Shown: positions 34,251-42,469, counted from the first letter of the stretch. The stretch is DNA of 64,000 nucleotides from an uncultured Collinsella sp. (GCA_958445065.1 CAUCQW010000011.1:17907-81906), one strand, 5' to 3'. Made by a program: numbers and translations. The notes: a model not told the origin generated them from the sequence alone.

Positions 34251-36497
34251 TTACGCTTTCTTGGCAGGATCCTTAACGGCAGCTGCCTTGGCCTTGGAAG
34301 CAGCCTTCTTGGCCGTGGTGGACTTGGCCGAAGCCTTGGCGGCGGGCTTGGCAGCCTTCGCCTTAGCCGGAGCCTTCTTAGCAGCTGCGGCCTTGGGCTT
34401 CACCGAGGACATGCGCTTGCGCGTCGCCTTCTTGGGCTCCTCGACCACGGGCGGCTTATAGCTGCTGGGACCGCGGCGCTTAAGCACCACGCCTGCAAGG
34501 CCGGGCACCTTAATCTCGATGGAGTCCATCTGCCCGTTCCAGGGATAGGGCTCGCTCGAGCAGGTGTAGGGCTCCTCACCGGCGTATCCGCTGCCGCCAA
34601 ACTCGGGACGGTCGGAATCGAAGATGACCTCCCAGTCACCCTCGCGCGGCACGCCCACGCGGAAGCTCTCGTAGCTCGCCGGGTCAAAGTTGATCAGAAT
34701 CACCAGGTCGTTATCGACGTCCTCGCCCTGGCGCACAAAGCTCACGATGGACTGCTTGGAGTTGTCCGCGTCGATCCAGGTAAAGCCGTCGTCGGTGTAG
34801 CCGCGCTCGTATAGGGCGGGCTCGGCGGTGTACAGATGGTTGAGCGCCTTGATAAACGCCTGATGATGACGGTGAGTCTCGTACTCCTCGGTCAGGAACC
34901 ACTGGATGGACTCGTAGTAGCGCCACTCGATAAACTGGCCGATCTCGTTGCCCATAAAGTTGAGCTTTGCACCGGGGTGCGTCATCTGGTAGAAGGCCAG
35001 CGTGCGCAGGCCGGCAAACTGGCGCCACCAGTCGCCCGGCATGCGGCCGATCAGCGAGCACTTGCCGTGCACGACCTCGTCGTGGCTGAGCGGGCAAATG
35101 AAGTTCTCGGTAAAGGCGTACATGATGGAGAACGTGAGCAGGCCGTGGTTGCCGGGACGCCACGGAAAATCGGTCTGCATGTAGTGCAGGGTGTCGTTCA
35201 TCCAGCCCATGTCCCACTTGTAGTGGAAGCCTAGGCCGCCGTCCTGCGGCGGATAGGTCACGAGCGGCCACGCGGTGGACTCCTCGGCCATCATCATCAC
35301 GTCGGGGTAGTGCGCCTCCACGGCGCAGTTGACCTGGCGAATGAACGCGCTGGCGTCCAGGTCCTCCTCGGTACCGTACTTGTTGAACTTCTTTTGGCCG
35401 GGATCATCGATGCCAAAGTTGAGGTACAGCATGCTGGACACGCCGTCCATGCGAATGCCATCCACGTGGAAGTTCTCGAGCCAATACAGTACGTTGGAGA
35501 CCAAGAAGGAGCGGACCTCGCCGCGGGCGAAGTCAAACTTGTGCGTGCCCCAGTTGGGGTGAATCTCGTGCTCAAACAGCATGTGACCGTTAAAGGTGGC
35601 AAGGCCGTGGGAGTCGGCGCAAAAACCGCCGGGCACCCAGTCCATAATCACGCCGATACCCGCCTCGTGGCACGCATCGATAAAGTGCATGAGCTGCTGC
35701 GGGTTGCCGTAGCGCGATGTGGCGGCATAGTAGCCGGTCGTCTGGTAGCCCCAGGAGCCGTCGAAGGGATGCTCCATGAGCGGCATGACCTCGATATGCG
35801 TATAGCCCATGTCGCGCACGTAGTCTACGAGCTCAACCGACAGGTCGTCGTAGGTGTAGAACTCGCCGCGCTGCGCGGGGAAGGGATCCATGGGACCGGG
35901 GTAGTTGCCGTACTCGTCTGGCTCGCCCTGTGGCGCGTCGCCGTGGCGCTTCCACGAGCCAATATGCACCTCGTAGATGTTGAGCGGCTGCGACATGTGG
36001 TTGTGGGCGGCGCGGCGCTTGAGCCACGTGGCGTCGTTCCACTTGTAGCCATCAAGGGTCCACAGCACGCTCGCCGTTCCCGGAGGGCACTCGGCCTTAA
36101 AGGCGTACGGATCGGCCTTGTAGAGCTTTTCGCCCTCGTTGGTCTCGATGAGGTATTTATAGAGCTGGCCCTGCTCGGCGCCAGGAATAAAACCTTCCCA
36201 AATAGCGCTCGTATGCATGGGCACCAGCGGGTTGGCTTCCTCGTCCCAGTCGTTAAATTCGCCAATGACATGGACGCTCTTTACGTCGGGCGCCCAAACG
36301 CAAAAGCGCCAGCCACGCGTACGGTTCTGCGTGTCGGGGTGAGCGCCCATCTTTTCCCAGCTGCGCTCCCACGTACCGATGCCAAACAGGTAGACATCGT
36401 CCTTGGTGAGCTCCGGTGCATGCGGGGCGGCTTTGCGGGTAGCAGGCTTTTTGGTTGCTGGCTTTAGCTTTGTATCGCTCACGTTTGATCCCATCAT
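34251..36497 (-). CDS. glgB: 1,4-alpha-glucan branching enzyme with Lys/Ala-rich tail
   Basis: 748 residues from 36497. It adds alpha-1,6 branches. A CBM48 module (TRGWRFCVWAPDVKSVHVIG) precedes the GH13_9 catalytic domain with nucleophile Asp in GIRMDGVSSMLY, acid Glu in MMAEESTAWP and the Asp of LSHDEVVHGK. The last ~70 residues (from VVEEPKKATRKRM) are Lys/Ala-rich and histone-H1-like, as in GlgA. The N-terminus also has a basic KPATKKPATRK stretch. The start is uncertain: ATGs at 36497/36494, a GTG at 36482 with GGGA before it, and a TTG at 36542 are candidates. It heads the glg operon. Confidence 0.93.
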   Translation of the reverse strand: MMGSNVSDTKLKPATKKPATRKAAPHAPELTKDDVYLFGIGTWERSWEKMGAHPDTQNRTRGWRFCVWAPDVKSVHVIGEFNDWDEEANPLVPMHTSAIWEGFIPGAEQGQLYKYLIETNEGEKLYKADPYAFKAECPPGTASVLWTLDGYKWNDATWLKRRAAHNHMSQPLNIYEVHIGSWKRHGDAPQGEPDEYGNYPGPMDPFPAQRGEFYTYDDLSVELVDYVRDMGYTHIEVMPLMEHPFDGSWGYQTTGYYAATSRYGNPQQLMHFIDACHEAGIGVIMDWVPGGFCADSHGLATFNGHMLFEHEIHPNWGTHKFDFARGEVRSFLVSNVLYWLENFHVDGIRMDGVSSMLYLNFGIDDPGQKKFNKYGTEEDLDASAFIRQVNCAVEAHYPDVMMMAEESTAWPLVTYPPQDGGLGFHYKWDMGWMNDTLHYMQTDFPWRPGNHGLLTFSIMYAFTENFICPLSHDEVVHGKCSLIGRMPGDWWRQFAGLRTLAFYQMTHPGAKLNFMGNEIGQFIEWRYYESIQWFLTEEYETHRHHQAFIKALNHLYTAEPALYERGYTDDGFTWIDADNSKQSIVSFVRQGEDVDNDLVILINFDPASYESFRVGVPREGDWEVIFDSDRPEFGGSGYAGEEPYTCSSEPYPWNGQMDSIEIKVPGLAGVVLKRRGPSSYKPPVVEEPKKATRKRMSSVKPKAAAAKKAPAKAKAAKPAAKASAKSTTAKKAASKAKAAAVKDPAKKA

Positions 36498-36688
36498 GAC
36501 GCGGCAGCGTGTTGCCTTGGTGACTAGATGCGAAAGGTCCAAGGCTGCACGAATCGAAGGGACGGCGATAGTTCTATGATTCGTTCCACCTCGCGTGCTC
36601 GGTGGAACTTTCGGCAGAAACTACGATAACACCTGTACGTTAGTTTTATGGACGAAAGTGGATTTGCGGGGGCGTTTAATCGGTAAGC

Positions 36689-36743
36689 GCCATGTTTATA
36701 CCACTGGCAGAATTGCCGTGGTAAAACTCTTGACAGTTTTACC
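36689..36743. promoter_or_regulatory. Overlapping palindromic operators
   Basis: TGGTAAAACT and AGTTTTACCA are perfect 10-base arms (36718-36743) around CTTGAC; the loop and first arm base include TTGACA (36730-36735), a consensus -35 for the rightward HAD gene. Just left, TACCACTGGCA and TGCCGTGGTA pair around GAAT and overlap a TATAAA on the minus strand (glgB side). A factor bound here could control both directions. Confidence 0.55.
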
Positions 36744-36775
36744 AATTAGGATTTCAAAACTGTTAGGCTGACGTT

Positions 36776-36806
36776 TGGTAAAACGTTTTTAGCAGGTTGT
36801 TTACCA
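36776..36806. promoter_or_regulatory. TGGTAAAACG operator-like site
   Basis: TGGTAAAACGTTTTT (36776-36790) contains a perfect AAAACGTTTT centre. TGGTAAA (36776-36782) also pairs with TTTACCA (36800-36806). The same TGGTAAAACG and GTTTACCAT words occur upstream of the GH13-GH77 gene. Confidence 0.55.
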
Positions 36807-36828
36807 TTTGACATCGAAAGGCTCGTTT

Positions 36829-37518
36829 ATGAACCACATCGCTGCTCCAAGTGTTGCTTTTATTTTCGATTGCGACGGAACACTGGTTAATAGCTCCCCC
36901 GTCTGGGGCCATGCGCAGACCGAGTTGTTGCACCGTCACGGCATTGATGTAACGGTCGACGATTTTGCCCAATTTGAACATCTTTCGCTGGAGGACGAGT
37001 GCCAGGCCTACCACGACGCGTGGGGCATTGGCGCGAATGGCGAGGAGCTGTATCGCGAGCTGGGTGAGATTTTGATTGATGGGTACTCCAAGGTACCGCC
37101 GCGCGAGGGACTCCTGGCGTTTCTGGAGCAGGCGAAGGCGGCGGGCATTGCCATGTGCGTGGCCACGTCCACGCCGGCCGAACTGGTGCAGTCCGCCATT
37201 GCGGCTGCTGGCCTTGATCGCTATATGGAGTTTATTACCACGACGGGCGAGGCGGGGCGCTCCAAGCGGTTCCCCGATGTGTACGAACTGGCGCTGCGTC
37301 GCCTGGAAGAGCGCGACGGGCATAAGTTCGAGCGCGCTTGGGTATTTGAGGACGCCGTCTTTGGACTTAAGAGTTCTGGTACTGCAGGCTTTAAGCGCGT
37401 GGGCATCTATGATCCGCACGGCCGTATGGAGCGCGATGAGGTGCGTGCCAATTGCGACATCTTTATCGACAGCTATGAGGACCTGGACCTGGCCCGCGTG
37501 CTTTCGTTTGAGGGTTAG
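36829..37518 (+). CDS. HAD-superfamily phosphatase (beta-phosphoglucomutase-like)
   Basis: 229 residues. HAD subfamily IA motifs: nucleophile Asp in FIFDCDGTLVNS, the threonine motif in CVATSTPAEL, the lysine near GRSKRFPDVYE and acidic motif in WVFEDAVFGLKSS. A helical cap follows the first motif. Phosphoglycolate phosphatase, beta-phosphoglucomutase and sugar-phosphatases share this fold. The start at 36829 has GAAAGG 7 bases upstream. Divergence from glgB and shared operators suggest a sugar-phosphate substrate; this is inference. Confidence 0.85.
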   Translation: MNHIAAPSVAFIFDCDGTLVNSSPVWGHAQTELLHRHGIDVTVDDFAQFEHLSLEDECQAYHDAWGIGANGEELYRELGEILIDGYSKVPPREGLLAFLEQAKAAGIAMCVATSTPAELVQSAIAAAGLDRYMEFITTTGEAGRSKRFPDVYELALRRLEERDGHKFERAWVFEDAVFGLKSSGTAGFKRVGIYDPHGRMERDEVRANCDIFIDSYEDLDLARVLSFEG

Positions 37519-37527
37519 GCGAGAGCC

Positions 37528-38169
37528 GTGGCTTGCAAAGTATTAGTGGTTTGCGGCTCGCCTGTGGTGTTGAGCCCCGAGTTGCTGTGCCACCTGGCAG
37601 GGGAGTGCGACCACATCGTAGCCGTAGACCGCGGCCTGGACGCCCTGTTGGGCGCTGGCCTGAGCTGCGACGTCTACGTGGGCGATGCCGACACCGTAAG
37701 CGATGAGGGACGCGCTCTGGTCGATGCCGCTGTCGATTTTGAAGTAGAACGCCACAACCCCTATAAGGACTATACCGATCTAGCACTAGCGCTAGACACC
37801 ATCCGCCGCCGCTGGCCGGGTGCCGAGGTGGTTGCGACCTGCGCCACTGGCGGTCGTCCCGACATGGCTCTGTCTGTGTTAGGGCTACTGGCAGGTTATG
37901 TGGACGCCCCCGTCTGGATCGAAGAAGACGATGTGACGGCCAGAATCCTGCATCAGGACGAGACCTGGACTATCGAGGGCGCCGAAGGCAAAACCTTCTC
38001 CATCGTCGCCATAGCCCCCCACACAGAGATAAGCGAACACGGCCTAGAGTGGGAGCTAGACCACAGCTCCCTAGGCCTGTTGGCCGACACAGGCATCTCT
38101 AATGTCGTAAGGAAAACGGCCAAGATCCAAGTCCACCAAGGAACGGCGATCGCCTATCTTTACAAGTAA
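37528..38169 (+). CDS. thiN: Thiamine diphosphokinase
   Basis: 213 residues from GTG. It converts thiamine to thiamine diphosphate. Family motifs are DRGLDALL, GDADTVSDEG, the KDYTDLALAL block (KDxTD) and GGRPDM. The C-terminal beta domain ends with VHQGTAIAYLYK. It lies 9 bases after the HAD gene, so the two may be cotranscribed. Its ribosome-binding site is weak. Confidence 0.88.
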   Translation: MACKVLVVCGSPVVLSPELLCHLAGECDHIVAVDRGLDALLGAGLSCDVYVGDADTVSDEGRALVDAAVDFEVERHNPYKDYTDLALALDTIRRRWPGAEVVATCATGGRPDMALSVLGLLAGYVDAPVWIEEDDVTARILHQDETWTIEGAEGKTFSIVAIAPHTEISEHGLEWELDHSSLGLLADTGISNVVRKTAKIQVHQGTAIAYLYK

Positions 38170-38186
38170 GGTGCCGCCGCGTGAGG

Positions 38187-38266
38187 GTTTTATCGGGACG
38201 GTGGGTTAATTGACTGATTTTGCCGAAGTCAAAATCAGTCAATTCAGCCCCGTCCCAGGAAAACCC
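38187..38266. repeat. Imperfect long inverted repeat after thiN
   Basis: AATTGACTGATTTT (38208-38221) and its exact inverse (38231-38244) form the inner 14-base stem with a 9-base loop. Outer GGGACGG and GGGTTTT segments also pair with CCGTCCC and AAAACCC further out. It may act as the thiN terminator. Confidence 0.7.
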
Positions 38267-38298
38267 GTAAGGCAGGGTAACTACCCCAAAAAAAGTCC

Positions 38299-38327
38299 TT
38301 GCATCCCCGAAGATCTTCCCCTATAGT
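38299..38327 (+). promoter_or_regulatory. Promoter of tRNA-Ala copy 1
   Basis: TTGCAT (38299-38304) and TATAGT (38322-38327) are spaced by exactly 17 bases, ending 13 bases before the tRNA. The same hexamers and spacing precede tRNA-Ala copy 2. Confidence 0.75.
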
Positions 38328-38340
38328 ACTACCTCGTCAC

Positions 38341-38416
38341 GGGGGCGTAGCTCAGCTGGGAGAGCGCTTGACTGGCAGTCAAGAGGTCAGGGGTTCGATC
38401 CCCCTCGTCTCCACCA
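38341..38416 (+). tRNA. tRNA-Ala (anticodon GGC), copy 1
   Basis: Full cloverleaf: acceptor GGGGGCG/CGTCTCC with two G-U pairs, D arm GCTC/GAGC, anticodon stem CTTGA/TCAAG with loop CTGGCAG, T arm AGGGG/CCCCT with TTCGATC. The 3' CCA is encoded. The first 73 bases are identical to 63663-63735. Confidence 0.97.
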
Positions 38417-38426
38417 TCGTGAATGC

Positions 38427-38450
38427 AAGGCCACTCAATCGAGTGGCCTT
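38427..38450 (+). terminator. tRNA-Ala copy 1 terminator
   Basis: Perfect AAGGCCACTC/GAGTGGCCTT stem with AATC loop, followed by TTTTCATTT. Confidence 0.85.
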
Positions 38451-38537
38451 TTTTCATTTGCATACGATATTAAGTGGCCTGAACTGCGTTTTTGCAAAAT
38501 ATGCAAATTGCTTTCCTGTTCAAGTTCGCCGTCAGTA

Positions 38538-38566
38538 GTAGTTGTCGCAAAATTTGCGACAACTAC
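38538..38566. promoter_or_regulatory. 29-base near-perfect palindrome in the leader region
   Basis: GTAGTTGTCGCAAA (38538-38551) and its exact inverse (38553-38566) flank a single A. The 14-base arms without a loop look more like a dimeric-protein operator than a terminator; no T-run follows. Confidence 0.5.
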
Positions 38567-39014
38567 ACCCCAAAAAGTTGCGCAATTACCTTCCCGGTTT
38601 TGTACAAAGTTTGTTAGCCAAACTTAATAGTTTGAGCAATTCACGCCGCCAGCAATACAACTCAGGCTGTGCTCACCAACCCACACACCCCCATAAACCT
38701 GCGGCAATGTATGCTAGACGGCTCGATATCCCCCATAACCACGGCAAATAAACAATATGTTGCTCAACACGCACCAAAACGTATGGGCCACCTGCTGTGC
38801 TAGAATTACTAACGTTACATGGGTTCAACTGTGTTCTCGGCTCCAGCAAGCCGCTAAGCGCAGGGTCGATCAGCATCCGGCCGTAACGGCGGTGCCAGAA
38901 AAACCACGAGCTCCAATAGCGTCGTCATGCGTATCGCATCGAATGACTTTGCTCTTGTCTATGTGCAAGCTGTTCTTTCGAATCGATATCTCATGATAGA
39001 GCGCAGCAGTCCTT

Positions 39015-39074
39015 CAGCTGTTTGCGTGCGGTTCAGTTTTGTTCCCGCTTGACTGGGCCGCACGCAGCCAGCTG
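39015..39074 (+). promoter_or_regulatory. Leader hairpin 1 upstream of loaP
   Basis: 23-base arms (39015-39037 and 39052-39074) pair at most positions around a 14-base loop. A second stem, GACGCGG (39077-39083) with CCGCGTC (39102-39108), follows at once. Tandem hairpins of this sort are the type of RNA element LoaP proteins are known to recognise. Confidence 0.5.
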
Positions 39075-39177
39075 GGGACGCGGTCTTTTTGCGATACACG
39101 TCCGCGTCTCTAGCCACTGCACTCATACATACCGTTCACGGTGGGGCAGAGCCACGTGCTTGTCTAACTGGGCTCAG

Positions 39178-39234
39178 GGTTTGAATATGGAGCGCCTTCG
39201 CGCACAAGCGCCCTGGCGAAGCCATGTCCAAACC
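39178..39234 (+). promoter_or_regulatory. Leader hairpin 3 directly upstream of loaP
   Basis: Outer 13-base arms 39178-39190 and 39222-39234 pair at 12 positions, including one G-T. Inside, CTTCGC and GCGAAG form another stem. It ends about 24 bases before the loaP ribosome-binding site. Confidence 0.5.
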
Positions 39235-39272
39235 CCGTGAGCCATACGTAAGACAGCAAGGGGGTGGTGCTC

Positions 39273-39818
39273 GTGTGGTATGTGATTCAGGTTATTAACG
39301 GTCGCGAAGACGTAATGCGCGAGCGCATTGAGCGTGTGGTGCCGGTTGGCGCCATGCAGGAGCTCTTTTACCCCCAATATCAAACCGAGATTAAAGTACA
39401 CGGCGAATGGGTCAATACGACCAAGCCGCTTTTTCCCGGTTACCTTATCTGCGATACGGCTGAACCCCGCACCGTGCAACAGTCTCTGCTGCGCATGGAC
39501 GACTTTGCCCGGGTGCTTTCCCAGGATGGTCAGTTTGTGCCGCTGGCAAAAGAAGAGGCCCAGCTTATTGGCAGCTTTACGCATAGGGGAGACCGCGTTG
39601 TGCCCATGAGTGAGGCCTTAAAAGACGGCGACCGGGTCGTAGTGACGGCAGGTCCGCTGCTGGGCCACGAAGGCCTTATCAAAACCATTAACAGACGCAA
39701 GAGCACTGCTTATTTGGAGCTCGACCTGTGCGGCCGACGCGTAACTACGCGCGTTGGCCTTGCCGTGCTTTCGGCCGAGCAGCGCGCAATACGAAACCTT
39801 AAAAAGGCGATCGCCTAG
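39273..39818 (+). CDS. loaP: LoaP-type NusG-paralogue antiterminator
   Basis: 181 residues. A NusG N-terminal domain (WYVIQVINGREDVM, then FPGYLICD) is followed by a KOW domain (GDRVVVTAGPLLGHEGLIKTI). NusG paralogues of this type (LoaP/RfaH/UpxY) ride RNA polymerase and let it read long polysaccharide operons. LoaP is the form known from Firmicutes and Actinobacteria. The GTG at 39273 is chosen because AAGGGGG (39258-39264) ends 8 bases before it and family members begin MWYVIQ; the GTG at 39264 overlaps that site. It is first in the operon. Confidence 0.82.
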   Translation: MWYVIQVINGREDVMRERIERVVPVGAMQELFYPQYQTEIKVHGEWVNTTKPLFPGYLICDTAEPRTVQQSLLRMDDFARVLSQDGQFVPLAKEEAQLIGSFTHRGDRVVPMSEALKDGDRVVVTAGPLLGHEGLIKTINRRKSTAYLELDLCGRRVTTRVGLAVLSAEQRAIRNLKKAIA

Positions 39819-39884
39819 CTGCAGGGGACTTTTTAACGGGACAGGGAGGATCCTCGGGTCGGGGACGTAGGTTTGAAGGAAATA

Positions 39885-40634
39885 GTGTCAGACAAAACTG
39901 AATATTCAGAAGGAGCGCCGGTAGGGGCCTCGCTTGTTGCCCAGGCAATGGACCGGCACAACGGCGCCGGGCGCTACAGGGCCATGCAATCAATTAAAGA
40001 TTGGGACCGCACGCGCCTGGCCTACCGCACCGTCAAGCGCGCCTTTGACATCGTGTTCAGTGGCTGCGTGCTGGCCGTCATTGCCTTACCCAGCCTTGTG
40101 CTCGCCGCGGCCATCCGCTTGGAGAGCGAGGGCAACCCGTTCTACAGCCAGATCCGCGTGGGACAGACCCGCCCTGACGGCAGCCTGTCCACGTTTCGCA
40201 TGTGGAAGTTCCGTTCAATGTACAGGGACGCCGACGAGCGCCTCTCCGAGCTCAAGGAGCACAACGAGATCGCCGGCGCCATGTTCAAGATGAGGGAGGA
40301 CCCCCGCGTCACCAAGATCGGCAGGTTCATCCGCAAGCACTCCATTGACGAGTTCCCGCAGTTTATTAACGTGTTCCTGGGCCAGATGTCCGTCGTGGGC
40401 CCGCGACCGCCGCTGCCCAACGAGGTCGCGGAGTACACAGAATTCGATCTGCAGCGCCTGGCCGTGAAGCCCGGGATCACCGGCTGGTGGCAGGTGACGG
40501 ACCGCAACGACACCGGCTTCGACGGCATGGTCCGCCGAGACCTGGAGTACATCGCCAACCGGGGCATCTTCACCGACCTCAAGATTGTGATCCTCACGGT
40601 TATTGAGGTCATCACCGGTAAGGGTGCGTGCTAA
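39885..40634 (+). CDS. Undecaprenyl-phosphate sugar-1-phosphate transferase (bacterial sugar transferase family)
   Basis: 249 residues. One N-terminal membrane segment (FDIVFSGCVLAVIALPSLVL) is followed by the cytoplasmic catalytic domain: RVGQTRPDGSLSTFRMWKFRSM, RKHSIDEFPQFINVFLGQMS, VGPRPPLPNE, KPGITGWWQV. It starts the polysaccharide repeat unit by moving a sugar phosphate onto undecaprenyl phosphate. Monotopic members usually take UDP-sugars. The GTG at 39885 has AAGGA just upstream; a TTG at 39873 is an alternative. Third positions are strongly G/C, unlike the next gene. Confidence 0.88.
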   Translation: MSDKTEYSEGAPVGASLVAQAMDRHNGAGRYRAMQSIKDWDRTRLAYRTVKRAFDIVFSGCVLAVIALPSLVLAAAIRLESEGNPFYSQIRVGQTRPDGSLSTFRMWKFRSMYRDADERLSELKEHNEIAGAMFKMREDPRVTKIGRFIRKHSIDEFPQFINVFLGQMSVVGPRPPLPNEVAEYTEFDLQRLAVKPGITGWWQVTDRNDTGFDGMVRRDLEYIANRGIFTDLKIVILTVIEVITGKGAC

Positions 40635-41410
40635 TGCTCGAGGATTATTCGAAATACTCTGAGTTGAATCGCGTTCCCGTGATCGATGTTCCGATCACGG
40701 GAACAAACATGGCAGATTGCATCAATTTTCTAGCTGAACATATCGATGAACTCCATGGCGAGTACATTTGCGTCTCAAATGCCCATACGTCTGTTTTGGC
40801 TCATGATGACCCCTCCTATTGGGATTGCCAGGCGGAATCAGTCATGTCCGTTCCCGACGGCAAGCCCTTATCAGTTGTAGGCCGTAAGTCATTTGAATCG
40901 ATGGACCGCGTTACCGGTCCGGACTTGATGCGCGAGATTTTTGAGATTTCCAGTCAATACGGGTGGAGTCACTATTTCTACGGAAATGAACAGAAGAATC
41001 TTGACGCCCTCAGAGAATCGCTCAACAGGGATTTCCCCGGTTTAAAAATTGTGGGAATGGAACCGTCCGTTTTCCGTCCTTTGTCCGACAACGAAAAGTA
41101 TGAGCTTTCTAATCGCATCGCCAACTCAGGAGCTAACTTCGCATGGATTGCTCTTGGCGCGCCCCGTCAAGAAGTTCTTATGCACGAGCTCAAGGGAGGG
41201 CCACAGCCGTTGATGATCGGTGTTGGCGGAGCGTTCAATGTCCTCGCCGGCGTGGTGCCAGAGGCGCCGATATGGATGCAAAACCTGAGTCTCGAGTGGC
41301 TATACAGACTAATTCAAGAGCCAAAACGGCTTTTCAAACGATACCTCGTAACCAATACGAAATTCCTCTTTTACCAGTTTACAAAAGCCAAACGTAAGGA
41401 AGGCAAATAG
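40634..41410 (+). CDS. WecG/TagA/CpsF family glycosyltransferase
   Basis: 258 residues. The GT26 family is recognised by SNAHTSVLAHDDPSYWDC, the PDGKPLS motif, and GAPRQEVLMHE followed by IGVGGAFNVLAG. Members add N-acetylmannosamine or a related sugar to the first lipid-linked sugar at the membrane face. The ATG overlaps the preceding stop (TAATG). A perfect 13-base-arm palindrome lies in the early codons (40673-40704). Confidence 0.88.
   Translation: MLEDYSKYSELNRVPVIDVPITGTNMADCINFLAEHIDELHGEYICVSNAHTSVLAHDDPSYWDCQAESVMSVPDGKPLSVVGRKSFESMDRVTGPDLMREIFEISSQYGWSHYFYGNEQKNLDALRESLNRDFPGLKIVGMEPSVFRPLSDNEKYELSNRIANSGANFAWIALGAPRQEVLMHELKGGPQPLMIGVGGAFNVLAGVVPEAPIWMQNLSLEWLYRLIQEPKRLFKRYLVTNTKFLFYQFTKAKRKEGK
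40673..40704. repeat. Perfect hairpin within the WecG-like gene
   Basis: GTTCCCGTGATCG (40673-40685) and its exact inverse (40692-40704) surround ATGTTC. It lies 40 bases into the gene and encodes VPVIDVPITGT. Confidence 0.75.
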
Positions 41411-42469
41411 ATGAACGATTCGACCACCTTTAAAGACAAGACCCTGATGATCACGGGCGGCACCGGCTCGTTCGGCAACACTGTGCTCAAGCACTTCATG
41501 CACACAGACCTGGCCGAGATCCGCATCTTCTCGCGCGACGAGAAGAAGCAGGACGACATGCGCCACCGCCTGCAGGAGAAGTCCCCTGAGCTCGCCTCCA
41601 AGGTGCGCTTCTTCATCGGCGACGTCCGCAACGCCCAGAGCGTGCGCGACGCCATGCACGGGGTCGACTACATCTTCCACGCCGCCGCCCTCAAGCAGGT
41701 GCCCTCCTGCGAGTTTTTCCCCATGGAGGCCGTGCGCACCAACGTCGTCGGCACGGACAACGTTTTGCACGCCGCCATCGACGAGGGCGTGGACCGCGTC
41801 GTGTGCCTGTCCACCGACAAGGCGGCCTACCCCATCAACGCCATGGGCAAGTCCAAGGCCATGATGGAGTCCATCATCTACGCCAACGCCCGAAACGGCG
41901 CCGGCCGCACCACCATATGCTGCACCCGCTACGGCAACGTCATGTGCTCGCGCGGCAGCGTCATCCCGCTGTTCATCGACCGCATTCGCAAGGGCGAGCC
42001 GCTGACGGTCACCGACCCGAACATGACCCGCTTCCTGATGAACCTGGACGAGGCAGTCGACCTCGTGCAGTTCGCCTTCGAGCACGCCAACCCCGGCGAC
42101 CTGTTCATCCAGAAGGCGCCTGCCTCCACCATCGGCGACCTCGCCGAGGCGGTCCAGGAGGTCTTCGGCCGCGTGGGCACCCAGGTGATCGGCACCCGCC
42201 ACGGCGAGAAGCTCTTCGAGACCCTCATGACCCGCGAGGAGCGCCTACGCGCCGAGGACATGGGCGGCTACTACCGCGTGGCATGCGACTCGCGCGACCT
42301 GAACTACGACAAGTTCGTCGTGGACGGCGAGGTGGAGACCCAGGCCGACGAGTCCTACACCTCCCACAACACCGAGAGGCTCGACGTGGAGGGCACCATC
42401 GCCAAGATCAAGACCGCCGAGTACGTGCAGCTTGCCCTGGAGGGCCGCGAGCACGAGGCGGTGCAGTAG
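41411..42469 (+). CDS. capE: UDP-N-acetylglucosamine 4,6-dehydratase/5-epimerase (CapE/FnlA-like)
   Basis: 352 residues. An extended SDR with NAD loop GGTGSFGNTVL. The active-site Tyr of YxxxK is replaced by Met (MGKSK), as in FlaA1/CapE dehydratases that also epimerise. FHAAALKQVPSCEFFP and GTDNVLHAAI are typical. It performs the first step from UDP-GlcNAc to UDP-N-acetyl-L-fucosamine. CapF and CapG follow directly, so the full three-step set is present. GC at third positions is near saturation. Confidence 0.92.
   Translation: MNDSTTFKDKTLMITGGTGSFGNTVLKHFMHTDLAEIRIFSRDEKKQDDMRHRLQEKSPELASKVRFFIGDVRNAQSVRDAMHGVDYIFHAAALKQVPSCEFFPMEAVRTNVVGTDNVLHAAIDEGVDRVVCLSTDKAAYPINAMGKSKAMMESIIYANARNGAGRTTICCTRYGNVMCSRGSVIPLFIDRIRKGEPLTVTDPNMTRFLMNLDEAVDLVQFAFEHANPGDLFIQKAPASTIGDLAEAVQEVFGRVGTQVIGTRHGEKLFETLMTREERLRAEDMGGYYRVACDSRDLNYDKFVVDGEVETQADESYTSHNTERLDVEGTIAKIKTAEYVQLALEGREHEAVQ

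Larger units (their letters stand above)
36498..36828. other. Divergent regulatory region between glgB and the HAD gene
   Basis: 331 bases with no gene. The part nearest the HAD gene is AT-rich and packed with palindromic TGGTAAA-type motifs, listed separately. Confidence 0.65.
38417..39272. other. Long untranslated leader region of the polysaccharide operon
   Basis: 856 bases without a supported gene, lower in GC than the flanks. It holds the tRNA terminator, a 29-base palindrome, a TAGAAT -10 candidate near 38801, and three large hairpins close to loaP. Short open frames here have no ribosome-binding sites. Confidence 0.65.

Noticed and set aside
38451..39263. Short plus-strand frames of 60-80 codons in the loaP leader
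   Set aside because: They lack ribosome-binding sites and overlap strong RNA hairpins; a leader function explains the region better.
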